This document shows, in pieces, positions 27,401-41,500 of a stretch of 64,000 nt of DNA. The notes below the pieces were generated by a model. The model did not search any database. It was not told the origin of the DNA and saw nothing but the letters and a program-made list of their open reading frames with translations. The translations under genes were made by a program, and so were the position numbers. Source of the DNA: Dipetalonema caudispina (lineage: Eukaryota; Nematoda; Chromadorea; Rhabditida; Onchocercidae). Numbering within the stretch: position 1 is the first letter of the stretch; each line of letters opens with the position of its first letter. The stretch is taken from contig JABVXV010000061.1 of the NCBI GenBank assembly GCA_013365325.1, positions 124,001 through 188,000 on the forward strand. The letters run 5' to 3'.

Positions 27401-30400
27401 GGTTTGTCGGCAAAAGATCCAACTTGGATAGGCGCATGGTGGATGGGATATTTGTTCATTGGTGTATTGCTAATCGGACCGTCAATAGCACTGTACTTTT
27501 TCCCAGCCAAGTAAAAAATTTGCATTTTTCATATTATTCAAATTCAAAAACCTCATCTCAATTAAAATACTTTGAGGGAATGGCATAGATGACAGGGAGA
27601 ACAGCATTGGCAACTTCGAGAATCCATTTTGAAAAAAACAAAAACAATTTCAGGAACAAATCTAAAATAACACCAAAGCCTTTATCTGGTACTGTTAAGG
27701 ATGATAGTTGCGCACAGCAAAGGGAAATTAAAATGCCAATATATGACAGGCATCGTGGCAATGATATCGTAGAATCATCGTCTATTTATGCTAAATTTCG
27801 AGGTTTGTAAGTTGTTACTTCTTGCTTTTTTCCCAGCATCATTGTCCTCATAAAATAGTTAGTATTATTAACATTCAATGTTATGGATAAAAGTTACTTG
27901 CTTTCCAGTTCTTACAATTTTATGATTATATATCAATTCTTGATTATAATCGGGATTTGTCCATCGATGATTAAACAATCCTTCTATTGGATTACTTGAT
28001 TTTAATTTAAGATAACTTGACGATGATAATGACATCTCAAAAATGAATATTTTATGTAGCAGCGTTATCAAAAGACCAAATGACGGCAGCGGACGTGAGA
28101 TTGATAGAGAATAATTATGCAAGTTGCGTAATTACTTCAAGCCAAATTGGGATAGGTATGAAATGGTTACGTGGATCATTTAAGATCACATAGAAACTTC
28201 TGGTAAGAATGGATGGAAACAGAAAGAAAGTGATGTTGATAAGTTGATAGAACCAAATATAGAATGATAAGTCGAGGAGGAAAAATGCTGAAATGAACTT
28301 TCTAGAAACTTGGAGAATAGTTAGGTTGGATCAACGATTTGGTAACTGAAATAATTACCGCTACATTACTAAATGTTCTATTAGTGAATCACATCAAACA
28401 TTGCCACAAATTAGCATTATTTGTTCTTATTAAAAGTTTTCATCGCTAATATTACAGCGTTTTATACGGCATATGCAGAAATATTACAGTCGAAAATATT
28501 TGTCGGTCTCTTGGTAGCTCGATCACTTGATGTATTAGCATTCCGTGGTTACATGGTTTTCTTGCCGAAATATCTCGAGATGCAATTTGGTATACCACAG
28601 TACAATGTACACATACTTATGGGTTAGTTCCCGATTACTCAGAAAGAGATGGATAAATTTGCAATCGAGAGATACCGATACACGATACAATAACGGGTAA
28701 CGAAAGGGTGAGAAAGATGGGAAGGATAAGATCAGCTTTTTTCTTAAATTACTTTAACATATAAATGCAATGGAAAATTTTAGTTTGCTAAATGTATAAC
28801 GTAGAAGTAAGAAACAAATTAGATAAGTATAGAAAAAAAATTAAGGAATAGACTTGATAGAATGCTGACTTAAATAAATCATTTTTCAGACATTTTACTA
28901 TTTTCTGCATATTTATTGGATAAATAACCGTAACGCTTCTCTCTTTGTTTTTACTTGTTGAGAAGTTTTTTTTTTTTCATATGGACCTAATCTCAAATTT
29001 TCTTACCTCAATTGCGCAACGCAACGTACGTAATTGTTACAAAAGTAAATAGGTTTTTAGCGTCTTTTGGTATATTTGGACTTGCAATGGGTGCAATAAG
29101 CGGTGGTATAATCATACGACGACACAAATTTAGTAGTCGTGGCGCAGCAATATTAATTTTGGTCTTTTCGATTGTCAACACTGCTCTCTTCTTCAGCAAA
29201 GCCTTTTTTGGTTGCTATTCAACAGTAAGTACAGTTGGTGCCAATGGTCGGTATGTTTCATCATCCTTCGCAATATTTCTCAATTAACTTGTGACCTTTG
29301 AATTCTAAAATAAATTGTTCCTCATTCTCAATTTTCCAGTAAAAGCGAAGAAAAGAAATTGTTTAAAGGTTTAGTATAGCACATTCTTTCCTGATAATGA
29401 ACCTATATGCCAAATATGACGAATGTGAACTTCCGAGATAAGACTTTTTGCAGCCTTGCCTACTATTATTTCATGATTTGAAAAGGTTCCTTGTTCTTAA
29501 AATGGACGCCACGCGAGGGTAAAATTAGCAAAGCATTTCACATAACTAACTTAGATCTCTCACGACAATGTATGCATCGGCTGAAGTAACCGCTTATCCG
29601 CTAATAAATAATCCGTCATGTTCGAACATAAATTTCTCCGTAGAACTTACAAAATTAACTAAGTTCATGGAATTAATTTTAATCCAGTAAATGTTATGCA
29701 TACTAAAAAGTTTCATTTCTTTTATGCATTTATACTAGGAGAAATGGAACATTTTGAAATTCTGAAACTTTATTTTTCAAACTCATTTTCAGATCAACTA
29801 ACTATAATTACACGCAACCATGTAATGCAAATTGTGGTTGCCAATCAGCACCACTATATCCGATTTGTGACGAATCCGGATACGCTTACTTCTCACCTTG
29901 TCATGCCGGATGTCGTGATGTTTGCATTTGTTTGTTTTCATTGACCATTAAAAGCAGAAAAAGGATGAGAATTAGCTTTCAATATTTTATTTCAGGTTAG
30001 GATAACTGATGTGAGAAAGCATGAATTGGAATTTTCATCATGTGAATGCAAACCTGAAGTAGTGTTGTCGAGGAAGAATTGTCAAGATGATTGCAGCTTA
30101 AAAGCAACGCTTTTTTTCATTCTAATTGTTATCGGATCATTTGCCATTGGTAACTGCCTAGTACCTGGAATGCTTTTGCTTTTAAGGTCCATTATCTAAG
30201 GTTACTAAGATTACTGAAGCATAGCGAAAATCTAAAGCTAAACAAGCAAATCGGTAGTAACTCACCGAAATCTCTTTCTTTAGAAGTAGTCAAGAATCAT
30301 GAGATTAGAACAAAACTTAGTAACCTATTTTCGTGTTTTACAGCTTCTGAGGAAAGGAATCTAATTTCAATGAAAAAGAGGAATATTGTTACGATTATCA

Positions 30401-30977
30401 TTCTTAACTACTAAACAAATCATATAGTTTTAACAAGACATAAAAGTAACCTTATATGAATGAGGCATTTAGGTCAGTACCACCAGTACACCGAAGTATT
30501 GCCCTCGGTTTTCAAGGTTTCGTGATAAGTTTATTTGCCAGTCTGCCGTCACCATTTATTTGGGGAACTATTGTGGATACCACATGTTTGGTTTGGAGTT
30601 ATACATGCCCTGAAGCCAAGGTATCACTTTTACAATAATTTCCTTTTTATCCTCATAATTCGAATGCTTCTATCGATCGATAACTAATTCTGATAAATAA
30701 GCCATGGCAGTGCGGCATATTGCTGTATTAAACGTAAAAATTTCTTTTCTTTTTTTTTAAGGGCGCGTGTGCAATTTATGAACCAGTATTGCTACGTCAA
30801 CGACTACACTTCACATACGTTGCTTTTCGTCTTGCATCAGCCGTAGTCGATCTTTACGTGATTAAACACGCCAGTAGTATAAATATTATCAATGAAACAG
30901 ATGACAGCCAGAAACATTCCAATGGTATAATGGTACCACGAGTAGCTGGACAATCAGTACAATGTACCTTTTGCTGA
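24414..30977 (+). CDS. SLCO: Organic anion transporter (OATP/SLCO family), 15 exons
   Basis: Exons: 24414-24603, 25479-25654, 25749-25985, 26139-26336, 26652-26808, 27072-27158, 27393-27510, 27654-27802, 28060-28155, 28458-28622, 29061-29250, 29793-29919, 29996-30186, 30473-30620, 30762-30977; about 814 residues. Marks of the family are the FVSYFGSKGNR loop after the first membrane segments, GRCMPWPLGVPLIDDN, the superfamily signature WIGAWWMGYL in exon 7, LPKYLEMQFGIP after segment 7, a Kazal-like extracellular domain with YFSPCHAGCRD split over exons 12 and 13, and VPPVHRSIALGFQ near the end. OATPs are 12-segment plasma-membrane exchangers of large amphipathic organic anions. The exon 2-3 junction has no good phase-matching GT donor. 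The first exon may begin at the TTTTCGCAG acceptor at about 24430-24438, with the real start further upstream. Exon 9 has a CAGCAG-type tandem acceptor. Family call is firm; the 5' end and junction 2-3 are uncertain. Confidence 0.9.
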
Positions 30978-31174
30978 TAGCATAGTTGTATACCGAACGG
31001 GGCATAGCAATAATCTGCGGGAACAAACACGTCCAATCATATGATTTATAATCGCACTCGCTGACCAAGTTATCATCTTTCGGTAGAACTCGCCAAACCT
31101 GTATACATCCTGGAATATAGATTACCAATTGTGGAAGATCCGGCACGATGTTGCCAATCTGATTTATAGCGACA

Positions 31175-31180
31175 AATAAA
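31175..31180 (+). terminator. Candidate poly(A) signal for the OATP gene
   Basis: AATAAA about 200 bp after the OATP stop codon; the first canonical hexamer I noticed downstream. Confidence 0.4.
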
Positions 31181-32054
31181 TTAGCCGCATCTCTTTGTAA
31201 TATGACTGATCTATTTACATCAACAAGTTTGACAGTTAGATCACTCAATTTCTAGTAAATCACTCCCATAGTGCGAAATGCTGATGTTGAAGACTGACAA
31301 CATGAAAAGAAAAACTGACTGCTAGTTTTCATTTTAGATAGAACAATCGACATGTCACCCAGTTTCCCCTTTCTTATGGCTTGTTTTTCTGTTCCTGACA
31401 ACACAGAAATTTCATTACGAAAGGCATTGATGCATTCAATTCACTGAAACTTTGACTATCCACATTTTGATTTTATTAGTATATATCTGATGATCAATTT
31501 GTGCTGTTTAAAAGTGTTGACTCTCAAAGTTTATTGGTCACTGCTCCGTTTCCCAAACCACTAAAATACCGCTAATAAAAAAGTACTTCTCCATATAAAG
31601 CACAAAAATACAAACAGTATTTACGGAAACCTAATATGGAGCACAACAACACGAACAAAAAATTCAGGGTGAACAATAAACCTGCCGCAACAAAAAGATC
31701 AACAATATAAATTAACAATTTCTTAAGGATCTAAATTCAAAATCCAGAAATTTTACAGTTTACTCTACTAACACAATAGTAAAATTCAGAAAGGCTAAAG
31801 AAGAATAGTGATCACAGAATCTGAAGTAACAGAAGAATATCTGAACGACAATTCCATTTCTCCATCATTTGTTCTTCCACATTAATTAACTTTTTCTCTG
31901 CAACATCATATTTGAATAGATTTTGAACCTTTAACTAAATTCCTTACACAGCCTCTGAAGTTAATGGAAAAAAAGTTACGTAACACACTCAACTTCTTTC
32001 CGATAGTTTCTCAGTAAAATGTCCAATTCATTATTCCAAAGTAAAAAATTTTCC

Positions 32055-32060
32055 TTTATT
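32055..32060 (-). terminator. Candidate poly(A) signal for ribophorin II
   Basis: AATAAA on the minus strand (TTTATT on plus) about 150 bp after the ribophorin II stop. Confidence 0.45.
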
Positions 32061-32206
32061 TCCTACTAGTGCGATAAAAACTATCTAGAACCCTGATAGT
32101 AATATCACAAATCCGATATAATGCTTAGGATTTACACTATTCTGTAATAGAATGGAGAGTGGATTTCTAGGATCTAAAGTAATTGCTAAATTAAGTTTCA
32201 AACTCT

Positions 32207-35200
32207 TTACTTTCGTCTTGCCGCAAGTATTCTCAATAAACGGTTCCCAGAGATAAATGTTATGGTGCCAATTACCGACAAATATTTCAACGTTTCAAAC
32301 ATGGTTAACTGTAGCCAGAAAATAAAGTACAACCCGAATATTCCTTCAAAAAGTAATGATTATATATAGTAAAGTAAATGCTGAAGTATCTGGAAATTAT
32401 ATTCGTTAAGAAAAATAAAAAAGTTAATTAAAACATATACTATGATGTACTGAAAACTAAAATATGGCCGAAATCATATGAAATATATGTATATAATCTA
32501 AGTTAATCAGGAGGGCATTATAATTTCGAAACGAGAATATCTAGCGTTCATGAATGTCTTCTACTATTAGGCCAGAAAACCAAAACGATATGAACTAGAC
32601 TTTTTCAGTAAGTAAATATCTGTGGTGTCTATGGAATAAGGAGTTGAAATAACTCTTAAGAAATGGGTCGTCGAAGAAAACCCGACTTTTTCGTAGTGTC
32701 TTGCTTTAATCGGCTTTTAATCATTGCTTACTAATCGAAATTCACTATAAAGGAAAAATTCAGAATTACCTATTAAACCACCATGAAAAAGCAAAACGAA
32801 GGGAGACGCTGGCAAATTTCCAAAATTGATTCCAATACGTAGCCACTGAAATTATTTACAAATTAAATTTGTATTTAAGGTATTATTTTTATGCAGTCAA
32901 TAAAAAGTTTTAAATATTCGATGATTGTAACATACCAAAATCAGGACAATGAGCAATGGAAATGCAGACAGGAAAATAAAAACAGTTGAAACAATCCGCG
33001 GCGGCCGCTTTTCTGGTTCTCGAAACATATGCTTAATTTCAGGTGCTTTTTCGTAGATGATGCGTTCGGACTTCTTGATTTTCGAAGTAGATACTGCAGG
33101 AAGTTTTAGGTTAACGTCCACCTATAAAGGCACTTATATAAATAAGTAATTCCCGACTTCTATAAATGCTGGCAATCCTAGACTGATTCATTTACGCTCT
33201 AAATGTTTCAGAAAAAAATCTAACAAATATAGTGCATATTTTATATTCCCTAGATAAATTCTACTCATACCAAGTTCCAGTTCAAAGAATGCGATATTGC
33301 CGAGTCACCTACTATCAATCGTACCGCATATCGTCCTGATAAACCTTCAAAATCTTTTGCAACCTTCTCGAAATCCTGAAAATTCAAGCAATAATTCGTA
33401 GTATATTTGGCGAATAACACGTGAACCTATCTCATGAGAATTCACATAGAGCTCGATAAAAAAGATACAGCTATTTTAAGAAAGAGAAACTCAAATAATC
33501 ATACCACGTCAAATACGTAATTGTGGTTGTGATCGGGCGTCGCAACAAAGATAATTTCTTGATGAGTATTACTATGAACAAATACTATGAACGCCTGATG
33601 AACCAATATTGTTTCACCAGTTTTTGCTTCTTTAACTTTGAATTTGATCTCCATCTTGCTATGCACGTCGGTTTCCAAAACTTTTCCAATCTTTGAACTC
33701 TCTTTAACTCTGAAAGATGTGAAGTACGTCCCTAATTTCATCCTTTTTTTAACAAACTAATTCTAAAACAAGAGTAAAAAGCCGGACTCAACCCCATTCC
33801 TCAATGTAAGACTGAATTCATAAAATTGAATTCGAGTTTAATTTAAAGCTAATTCTTCAACAATAATGAAACATATAAAATCTTGGGACCAATCCAAGTG
33901 TTACAACTAAACAAGTTCATTCAAAACTTTAGCATTTACGAGATGAATGATGACGGTTTCAAAAGTTCCCGGTCGAACACAGCGACCGTGACATCTTCGA
34001 TTTGCACTTTTACAAGTACCCTCATTATCAGTGATGCACCATTTGTTCCAACCAAACGTTTATCCTGGAATAGAAAAATAAAAACAGTAAACAGTTTAAC
34101 TACCCATTGGGAAAAACTACTAATATTAAAGTTCCCGAATAATACCAGAATCATCAGGAATATTCGTTTTCTCATTACAATATAGTTCCTCGAAAATACA
34201 TCATTTTCAGAAATTCCAGAAGATGCTTATGACTCCCATATTAAGTCCTTTCATTGAAACTTCCCAATTTCAATCATTCTATCGTATAATACAATATTAA
34301 AGATTACCTGACTTCCAGCGGTTAGGGCAAGGTTATAAAATCCACGTTGTTTAGCACTTTTAACATCCACTTCATATAATGTATTAGTTTTATCAGATGT
34401 AATTTCTTTTAATTGTTGTCGTACAACTGCAATTTCTTTGGAAGTTACATGTGTTGCTGCATCCAAAATGACTGACAAGGGTCCGACCGATTCGCCCAAT
34501 ACATTCGAAACACGAATTACCAAAGGCTGCAATGAATTTTCATTGTAAATAACGACAATTCAGATTAGTTAATAACACGATCGTATACAAAAAGTTGAAG
34601 CAGTTCTTACTTTTAAATATTATACCGCTTTAATCAATTCCATTTTCCAAAAAAAATTACGACCGTAAAATTCTACTGAAGTATAACAAAAATATGTGCA
34701 AACTTGAAGATATCATACAGTTTTGATATGGGAGAAATTTCGAAAATCCATTAAGAAATTCATTAAGAACTAAGAATTAAAATTGAATATTTTAATAGAG
34801 TGATAAAACACATTTATAATAACGAGTTTTTATATCTCCTCCTCTCGAAAAAAATTACTATCGTAAAAACAGAAATTAACTGTGAAAAAACTCACTTTGT
34901 CCGTATCCAATAAGGACACGCTTGATGCCAGAGAAAAGACAACTGGAATTTGGAAATGGTTATTCGCAAGCTTCTTTAATGTCAACAATAGGAGATAAGC
35001 GCCGCGATCCAACTGTACCGTCCTACGACTAAGTAAGTAATTCGCCAATTTCACCGCTTCATCCTAAATAAGATTCATATACTCAATTAGAGTCCATGTT
35101 TTGTTAGCGACTGAAGCTGACTATAATTCTGAAACACCTTCAAAGAAATTATGGATAAATAATAACGATATACAATACTTTCTCCTTTTGCTGAGATTTA

Positions 35201-36420
35201 AATAAAAACTAACGCTCTTCACACTTGGTGACTTGTTAAGCTTATCAGCTAGATTGTAAATTCCATAAACGCCGAAAGCAGTAATTGATAAGCCGCCTTC
35301 CAACTGCAACAGTTTAATGATATGAAATTTATATACCTTCTCAATGAAATTCTTCATCTATTTTACTTTCCAAATGAAATTCTTTTCTTTTCCTGATCTA
35401 GTTTTATATTTATCGCCTCCGTTGCTACAGTCTGATGAGAAAGTTACGAAACTTACATGAAGATACTTGCCATCCACTTCATCTGCCTGACCAACCAAAT
35501 CCTCGACACGTATGAAGAACTTTGCAGCGTTTGTATTATCCAACAAAGCTGCTGCGTTTAATCCATATGCAAGACTAAAAATATGACCTGATACAATATG
35601 ATAAAAACAACTAAAGTTAGCAAAATAAGATAAAAGGCATTAATTCAACACTATTCCACAGTCTAACAAACCTGGGAAATCCTAAAATAAATTAATGGAA
35701 TCATTGAATTTTCGCAAGAATCCCAAGGGTTTAAGTTGACATTTTAGGAATTTTTCAAATTATGAAAATCGTGCCATATAATTAATACCTCAATAAAACT
35801 TATCAAACTGTAGGTCGAGTCATCGGGTGATTAAGCAACAGAGAGATGTATCTGTTAAGTAATCCACTAAAGTGGTACCAAAAAAAGGTGCCAACATTAC
35901 ATGTTGTGTAGAAACTGAAAGTAACCTGGAAGCGCCATCATCCTTTGTCAGTGCAACAGTTAAGGCTTCGGCAAAATCATTATAGTTCACTTTCAGCTTC
36001 AATTTCTCGGCAATAGCGAGCGCCAAATATATGTTATGAGAAGTTGGAGAATCTTCTTTCAACACTGCTTCGACAATTCCTTTAGCATTCGGTACGGAAA
36101 GCGGACAATTTTTCAGAGCAGCCGCAGCACTGACTGCGTGATATAGTTGCCCTAATTCCTCACCACTTAGTTTTTGAACTGTACCGCAGAGAGCCTATAA
36201 CTTGTACAAGCACTAATAGGTACTGATATCAAACGTTTAAAAAATGAATATGAATTATGTTTTATATAGATTTGTTCACGCCAAACCTCTTAAAATATAG
36301 GAAACATGGAAAAAAAATGGATGAACCGAAGCATTTTAAAATCACCTTGTTCTTGCTAGCTTCAATCGATATGCCAACAAGTTTCAAACCAGCTGCACCA
36401 TGATGTATAGCAGATAGCTC
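32207..36420 (-). CDS. RPN2: Ribophorin II / OST subunit (RPN2, Swp1 type), 12 exons, N-terminal exon not found
   Basis: Exons in transcript order: 36346-36420, 35926-36194, 35457-35574, 35214-35303, 34896-35063, 34308-34526, 33940-34064, 33505-33709, 33271-33375, 32936-33121, 32770-32845, 32207-32343; 590 residues. Phases join throughout. Collinear matches to ribophorin II as I recall it include RVEDLVGQADEVDGKYLH, FVATPDHNHNYVFDV, MFREPEKRPP just before the membrane segments, and MFETLKYLSVIGTITF with a C-terminal basic tail. Ribophorin II is a membrane subunit of the ER oligosaccharyltransferase that N-glycosylates nascent secretory proteins. About 40 residues (signal peptide plus the start of the lumenal domain) should lie upstream, between 36421 and the next gene at 38579, but no convincing exon was seen. 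The gene is divergent from the pappalysin gene and convergent with OATP. Confidence 0.93.
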
Positions 36421-38578
36421 CTGGAATGATTAAAGAAAATATATATGTACTGGAAGATGTGTAAGTAAAACAAAGTATTATCAACTTGGATTTTTTAAAT
36501 CACGTACTGACAATATCTGTATTGTTATAGCTAAATTAATATAAAGCATTGTAGTTAAACCAATATGAAGATGTACTGATTACAATGCATTGATTACAGC
36601 GGTTGACTAATTTGAGGAGCGTCGTCAACGCACTGAGCATAGCCGTGGACAAATAAGGTCATCGTTTCAATCCGAACTCGATCTAACTTACGATTTAAAA
36701 AGTTCAGACAACTATTTAGTCTATGGCGATGGTTATCCCAACACATTATTTCGAGAGCTGCTCCCATCTTCATGAAATCTTCTCCTTTCTAAAAGCTCAA
36801 CTATACGTACATAGAGATCTTTTAAATAGCCGTCGTCTTCCGAACTAAGAACCTCTATACCATGACAAATTGTGATATAGGTATGGAGTAAAAGACACAT
36901 TTCATGACAGTGTGCGGTCTTTGAAAATTTAGAAATTTGAAAAAATTTGAAAAATCAAACGTTGCTATCAAGAGCATTGGTTAGAACAGCGTGTAATGAC
37001 TTCTGACTTCGTTCATCCAAAAAAACATTTAAAAATGGTGTTGCACATTCGACTGTGAAAAGAAATAACGATAAAGTGAGAAGTGACGCATACCATAACC
37101 GTCTTGTGTCCATTAAGACTCTATAATTTGAAAATCTCCAACTCTGAGTTTTAAGTTTTGACTGTTCAGCAAATTTTGTTTAAAATTCGAAATTCCAACG
37201 AACTTTGTCTTGGAGATGAAAATTCTGATTCAACAATTTAAATAACCCATTACTTTCAGCCTCGAAGTCTAGAATTTTGCTGAAAACCTCAGAATTCAAA
37301 TTTAAATCAGAGGTCAAATTACCTAACTACTCAGTCAAGGACGAAACATGAGAAACGAAAGATGCGACCGCCCTCCCGCTACCAATCCCACGTGTACCAA
37401 GTACCAACTATTCCCCGAAGTTCAACGTACTATGGGAGCGATCTCATTCTGAAATTGTTCATCCCGTGGAAGCTTTCAAACATTCATCGTTATCTGTTAG
37501 GGCAGAATTACATAGAATTAAACCATTAATTTTAAATTAATTAGGACTCTTGCGTCAAATTCAAAGTTTACTTCAGCTTCGATGAAAATTTACATTCCAA
37601 ATCACCCACTATCACAGTTTCAAAGATTTGAACTTGTAGAAAAATCTAAAGTTTTTGTTGAGTTCTGTTAGAAATTGGAAATTTAATTTTGATTTGAAAT
37701 TACACTTCTGTTTGCTTTTGATAAGACTTTATTTGATTGTGAATCAAAAAGTAATTAAAAAAATGAAATGACAAGTTTGAAAAAAATTTTTACCTACTGC
37801 ATTTGGAAGGACTTTATTTCAGCTTTGAAAATTTCACAAGATCAAATAACCAATTTCTTCAGTCTTGGCCATTAAAAAGACCAATTATCAAATAATGCAT
37901 TTTACAATTCGCAATGCTTAGGCCTTATCTCATATTTTAAAAGCCAAACTGACTAGATATTCAGCACTGATGAAGTCAACGTTGCTATCAAAAACAATGA
38001 AAAGTTTCAGAATACGTTTGCTTAGATTAAGTCATCTTTTACCTTCATATTTGCTGCACTTCTATTTCCAACTTATTTCAAAGAGTGAAATTTGGAAAAA
38101 ATTAAAAGGTTTCTTGTGTTTGAAACTTATCTCAATATAAAAACAAAAAGAAAGCCTTTTTTCTACCTTACAATTTTTCGAAAATTTAGCAAAAAACATG
38201 AGGATATCAAATTTTTGCAAACTTCAATCATTTTTAGTACAAAGGAAAAAATGTTGTTTCTTGCAGAATTTCATCTTTGTTATAAATGTTTAAAGAAAAT
38301 TTTTTTTTGTTGACCATTGGACTTTCTGAATAGCAAAAAATGTTGGCTTTTCCTGGGAAATGTCACGAAATTTGACGGGATCTTCTTGTCTGTCATGGCA
38401 TCTTCAAATTACTTACGCAGTTGTTTCTCGATGAAATGCAATATCCTCTCTCTTACCTCTCCAGATAAATGCTGTAAACTATTGCTTTGGTGCTTCCTGA
38501 TTCAATTTGCATATGATAGCAAGATCGTGGCGTAGTAAGTTCTCTAAGTTTTTAAATTAAAGAGCCAATCGAATCCAT
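36421..38578. other. Divergent intergenic region between ribophorin II and pappalysin genes
   Basis: It must contain the first exon and promoter of ribophorin II (minus) and the promoter of the pappalysin gene (plus). Candidate minus-strand donors exist, for example GTAAGT near 36690, but none follows an ORF with a signal peptide that resembles the family. A plus-strand open frame at 38317-38535 lies just before the pappalysin start and lacks recognisable features. Confidence 0.5.
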
Positions 38579-41500
38579 ATGATCGTACTATTATCACTGT
38601 TACTATATTCTTTGATATATGGCTTCTTTTGCTCGAAGAAAGCAGATATTATCGCTGATAGCGGTATCATTGAAGAATCGAATTCGACCTTTTCAAGGTA
38701 TCCATCCATCTATTTCTTCTTCTTGAAATTTATTTTAAAAATTATTCAAATTGTAATCAATGCCTGAATGATGACAAGACAATGGTTGGATAATACTGGA
38801 GTAAGGCATGGTATATTTTCGGACAATTTGGGAAGTAAAGCTGATGTTACAATCTACTAGACGATAGCTGAAGTTAAAATAATCAAAATCATTGTGAATC
38901 TAATCTAAGGAATGAACAAATGGACTGTTTTGAAAACTAATATTATGAGATCAGGTAAAATGATAAAGGTCTGCTGCGACACACCATTCATTGGACTCTC
39001 AGATGGATAATTATGGTAATTTTTTTGTTCAGGTTTCTTTATCATACCCTCTCTGAAGGGCCAAGTGGTTATGCATTATATTTCAATGGATCAACGGGTT
39101 TACGGCTGAGTACTCCGATGTGGCAAACTCTTGCAAACAATATGCGTGTTGCATTTACACTGGAAATATGGATACAAATCGAAGGAGGACAACCGGATTC
39201 GGTCACCATAATTGGTGTGTGTTTTTTATACGTTTTCATGAACTCTTTTCTGATTTTAAGCTATCGTGAAGGATGACGAACTTTTTTTTTGCCTAATTGA
39301 AAATCTTATATCTCTTTTGGGGGTTGATGCTTGGCCATATTCATAATGCAGGAGCATCATTATCATAAAAAGACTGCCAACTAGTTTGTAAAGGATATCA
39401 TGGGAGTTTCTTGAATTTATATCATCAAGACAAGTTTTAACAACCGCTTGTACTGAAGTTTTGTTACCAAATTTATTAGTTGGAATTAAAGCACTTAATG
39501 ATATATGTGGTAAAGAGCGGGATGCAACAACATGGAGGATTTCAATAGAAACGGAGTTTAATGGTGAACACGGAGCTCGTCTAGCGATATCACTGACTCC
39601 AGAATTAGCATCTAAATCGCATTATATCAGGTCATTTACTTTATGAACTCTTCCAGAAATGTTGACTTCTCAGAATTCTGATTCTAAAAATGTTCGGTTA
39701 TTTTGGACCTGTAATAAAGCGGGAAAACTTGCATAGAATGTGCAGAAATGTTGCAAAAAACTTGCATTTTCGATTATTTAAGAAATGGAAAAGCTCATCG
39801 TCTCGGTGAATGGATTCAAGTAGCAGTTGTATTTGACTTGCATCAGCTTTTATTCTATATAAATGGCGCACGTGTTGGCAGATTGATACGTGAGGTAACG
39901 TTTTTCATTCCATTTAAAACTAATAACACGATCGTCTTTTGCCAATAGATTACAATTTTATTTCTTTTTTAAAAATTCATTTTGAAAAGCCTCAGATTTA
40001 CAGATACAATTTTGTGCATTTATGTAGATTAAATTTCTTGATTTCAAGCTTCTAACTTGTCGACAATTAGTTATGATTTTCCAAACTTCGAAAAATTTAA
40101 GAATTTTTATAGTTTGATGTTCTTTATTCAAAAATCCGAAGTGCATGCAAAAGATTGTATTTGGCGACAGACAGCAGACGATTTAGTCGCGATGAAGTCA
40201 TAGGGTTTCGAGGTTACATTGGGAAGCTGCGCATAACTGATCGTTTCATGGATCATTCAGAGCTAATTCGAGAACAGTGGCAAGGAAATGTTATTGAAGA
40301 AAACTTCGCCGATACTCATCAATGGAAACATCTAGGTATGTGCGATTAATTGATATTATCTTATCTTTTACCTATCAATATTTCCGATTCAAAAGTCATA
40401 TATCCTGAGATCGTACGTTGTCATTGTTATTGATAACAGACTTCCTGGTATAATCCTAACGATCATTAGGAAATGATTTGGGGATACGAAAGCAAGAAAT
40501 TCCACGGAAAGATACACCGCGAAATATAGAAATACCTCATTGTGGTCAGACCGTTTGCGATAATCCAACGGTAGCGAACAATTATTTGCATCATTGGAAT
40601 TTGCATGCCGCCAAGAAATTGAAATATCGAGTAGTTGTCATAAGCGATGATGATGGAAGGTAAGGTTATTTGTTTGACATTTAACTGTCTCTCAACTTTC
40701 TAGTTTCCATTTATTTCTGTAAAAGACAACAAATAACGATGAGTAATTGATACAACTAAAGAAATGAATGTATGATAGTTTTATTCCTTCCTTTCTGTAC
40801 TTCGTCCTTTTGTGGTTATGAAAGAATAGAAAGAGTGAAGTTAGATATATGGAGAGTAAGATGAAGAAAACTAAACAAACGCTAACATATCATCTTCGGT
40901 TACAGAAGAGATTTAATTAAACCTATCAATGTTCACAAGAAATGATTGTTTCCTGTTTTTTTTTTCTTTTTTTCGGCAGCGAAATCTGCTGAAATTTAAA
41001 TTATTACTAAATAGGATCCAATTTACTTGCAGTAATGCAAATATAAGAACAGATTCCATCATGCGACAACACGTCGAACTTCTGAAAGCCTTTGCACCAT
41101 ATAATATTACGTAAGTTGAAGTATTTCGTAACTGGCTTCTTTTCTACAGATTATTTATAATTAGCTGTGTCTTGATATTGTGTAAGCTATCAACAATGCG
41201 TCACAGATGGGATCTTGAAGTGATCAACATGCGTAACACATCGTTACGACGTAAAACTATTGTGTTTGGTTGTCAATCGTCAGCGATTGGTAACAAACGT
41301 TGTGACATCGAATGTCGCCATGCGATTACCGGTGATGACGGTGGTGATTGCAAGATTCAGGTACACCGATTTTATTAAAATGTCTATTTTATGTTATCCA
41401 TTCACTACTTGACAAACATGTTAATCTGATTTGGCATGTTAATTTTATTTGATACATCTCAAGGATACATAACACCTTTAAAATAGAGTCTGAGAGACAA

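Larger units (their letters stand above)
30978..32206. other. Convergent 3' intergenic region
   Basis: This separates the 3' ends of the plus-strand OATP and the minus-strand ribophorin II gene. An AATAAA at 31175 could end the OATP transcript, and one at 32060-32055 (minus) could end ribophorin II. The minus strand of about 30998-31254 stays open and includes LPQLVIYIPGCIQVWRV. It does not look like random AT-rich translation, but I recognise no family and it lacks a clear gene context. Confidence 0.5.

Noticed and set aside
33936..34185. Plus-strand frame overlapping the ribophorin II exon
   Set aside because: Antisense shadow of a clearly conserved minus-strand exon.
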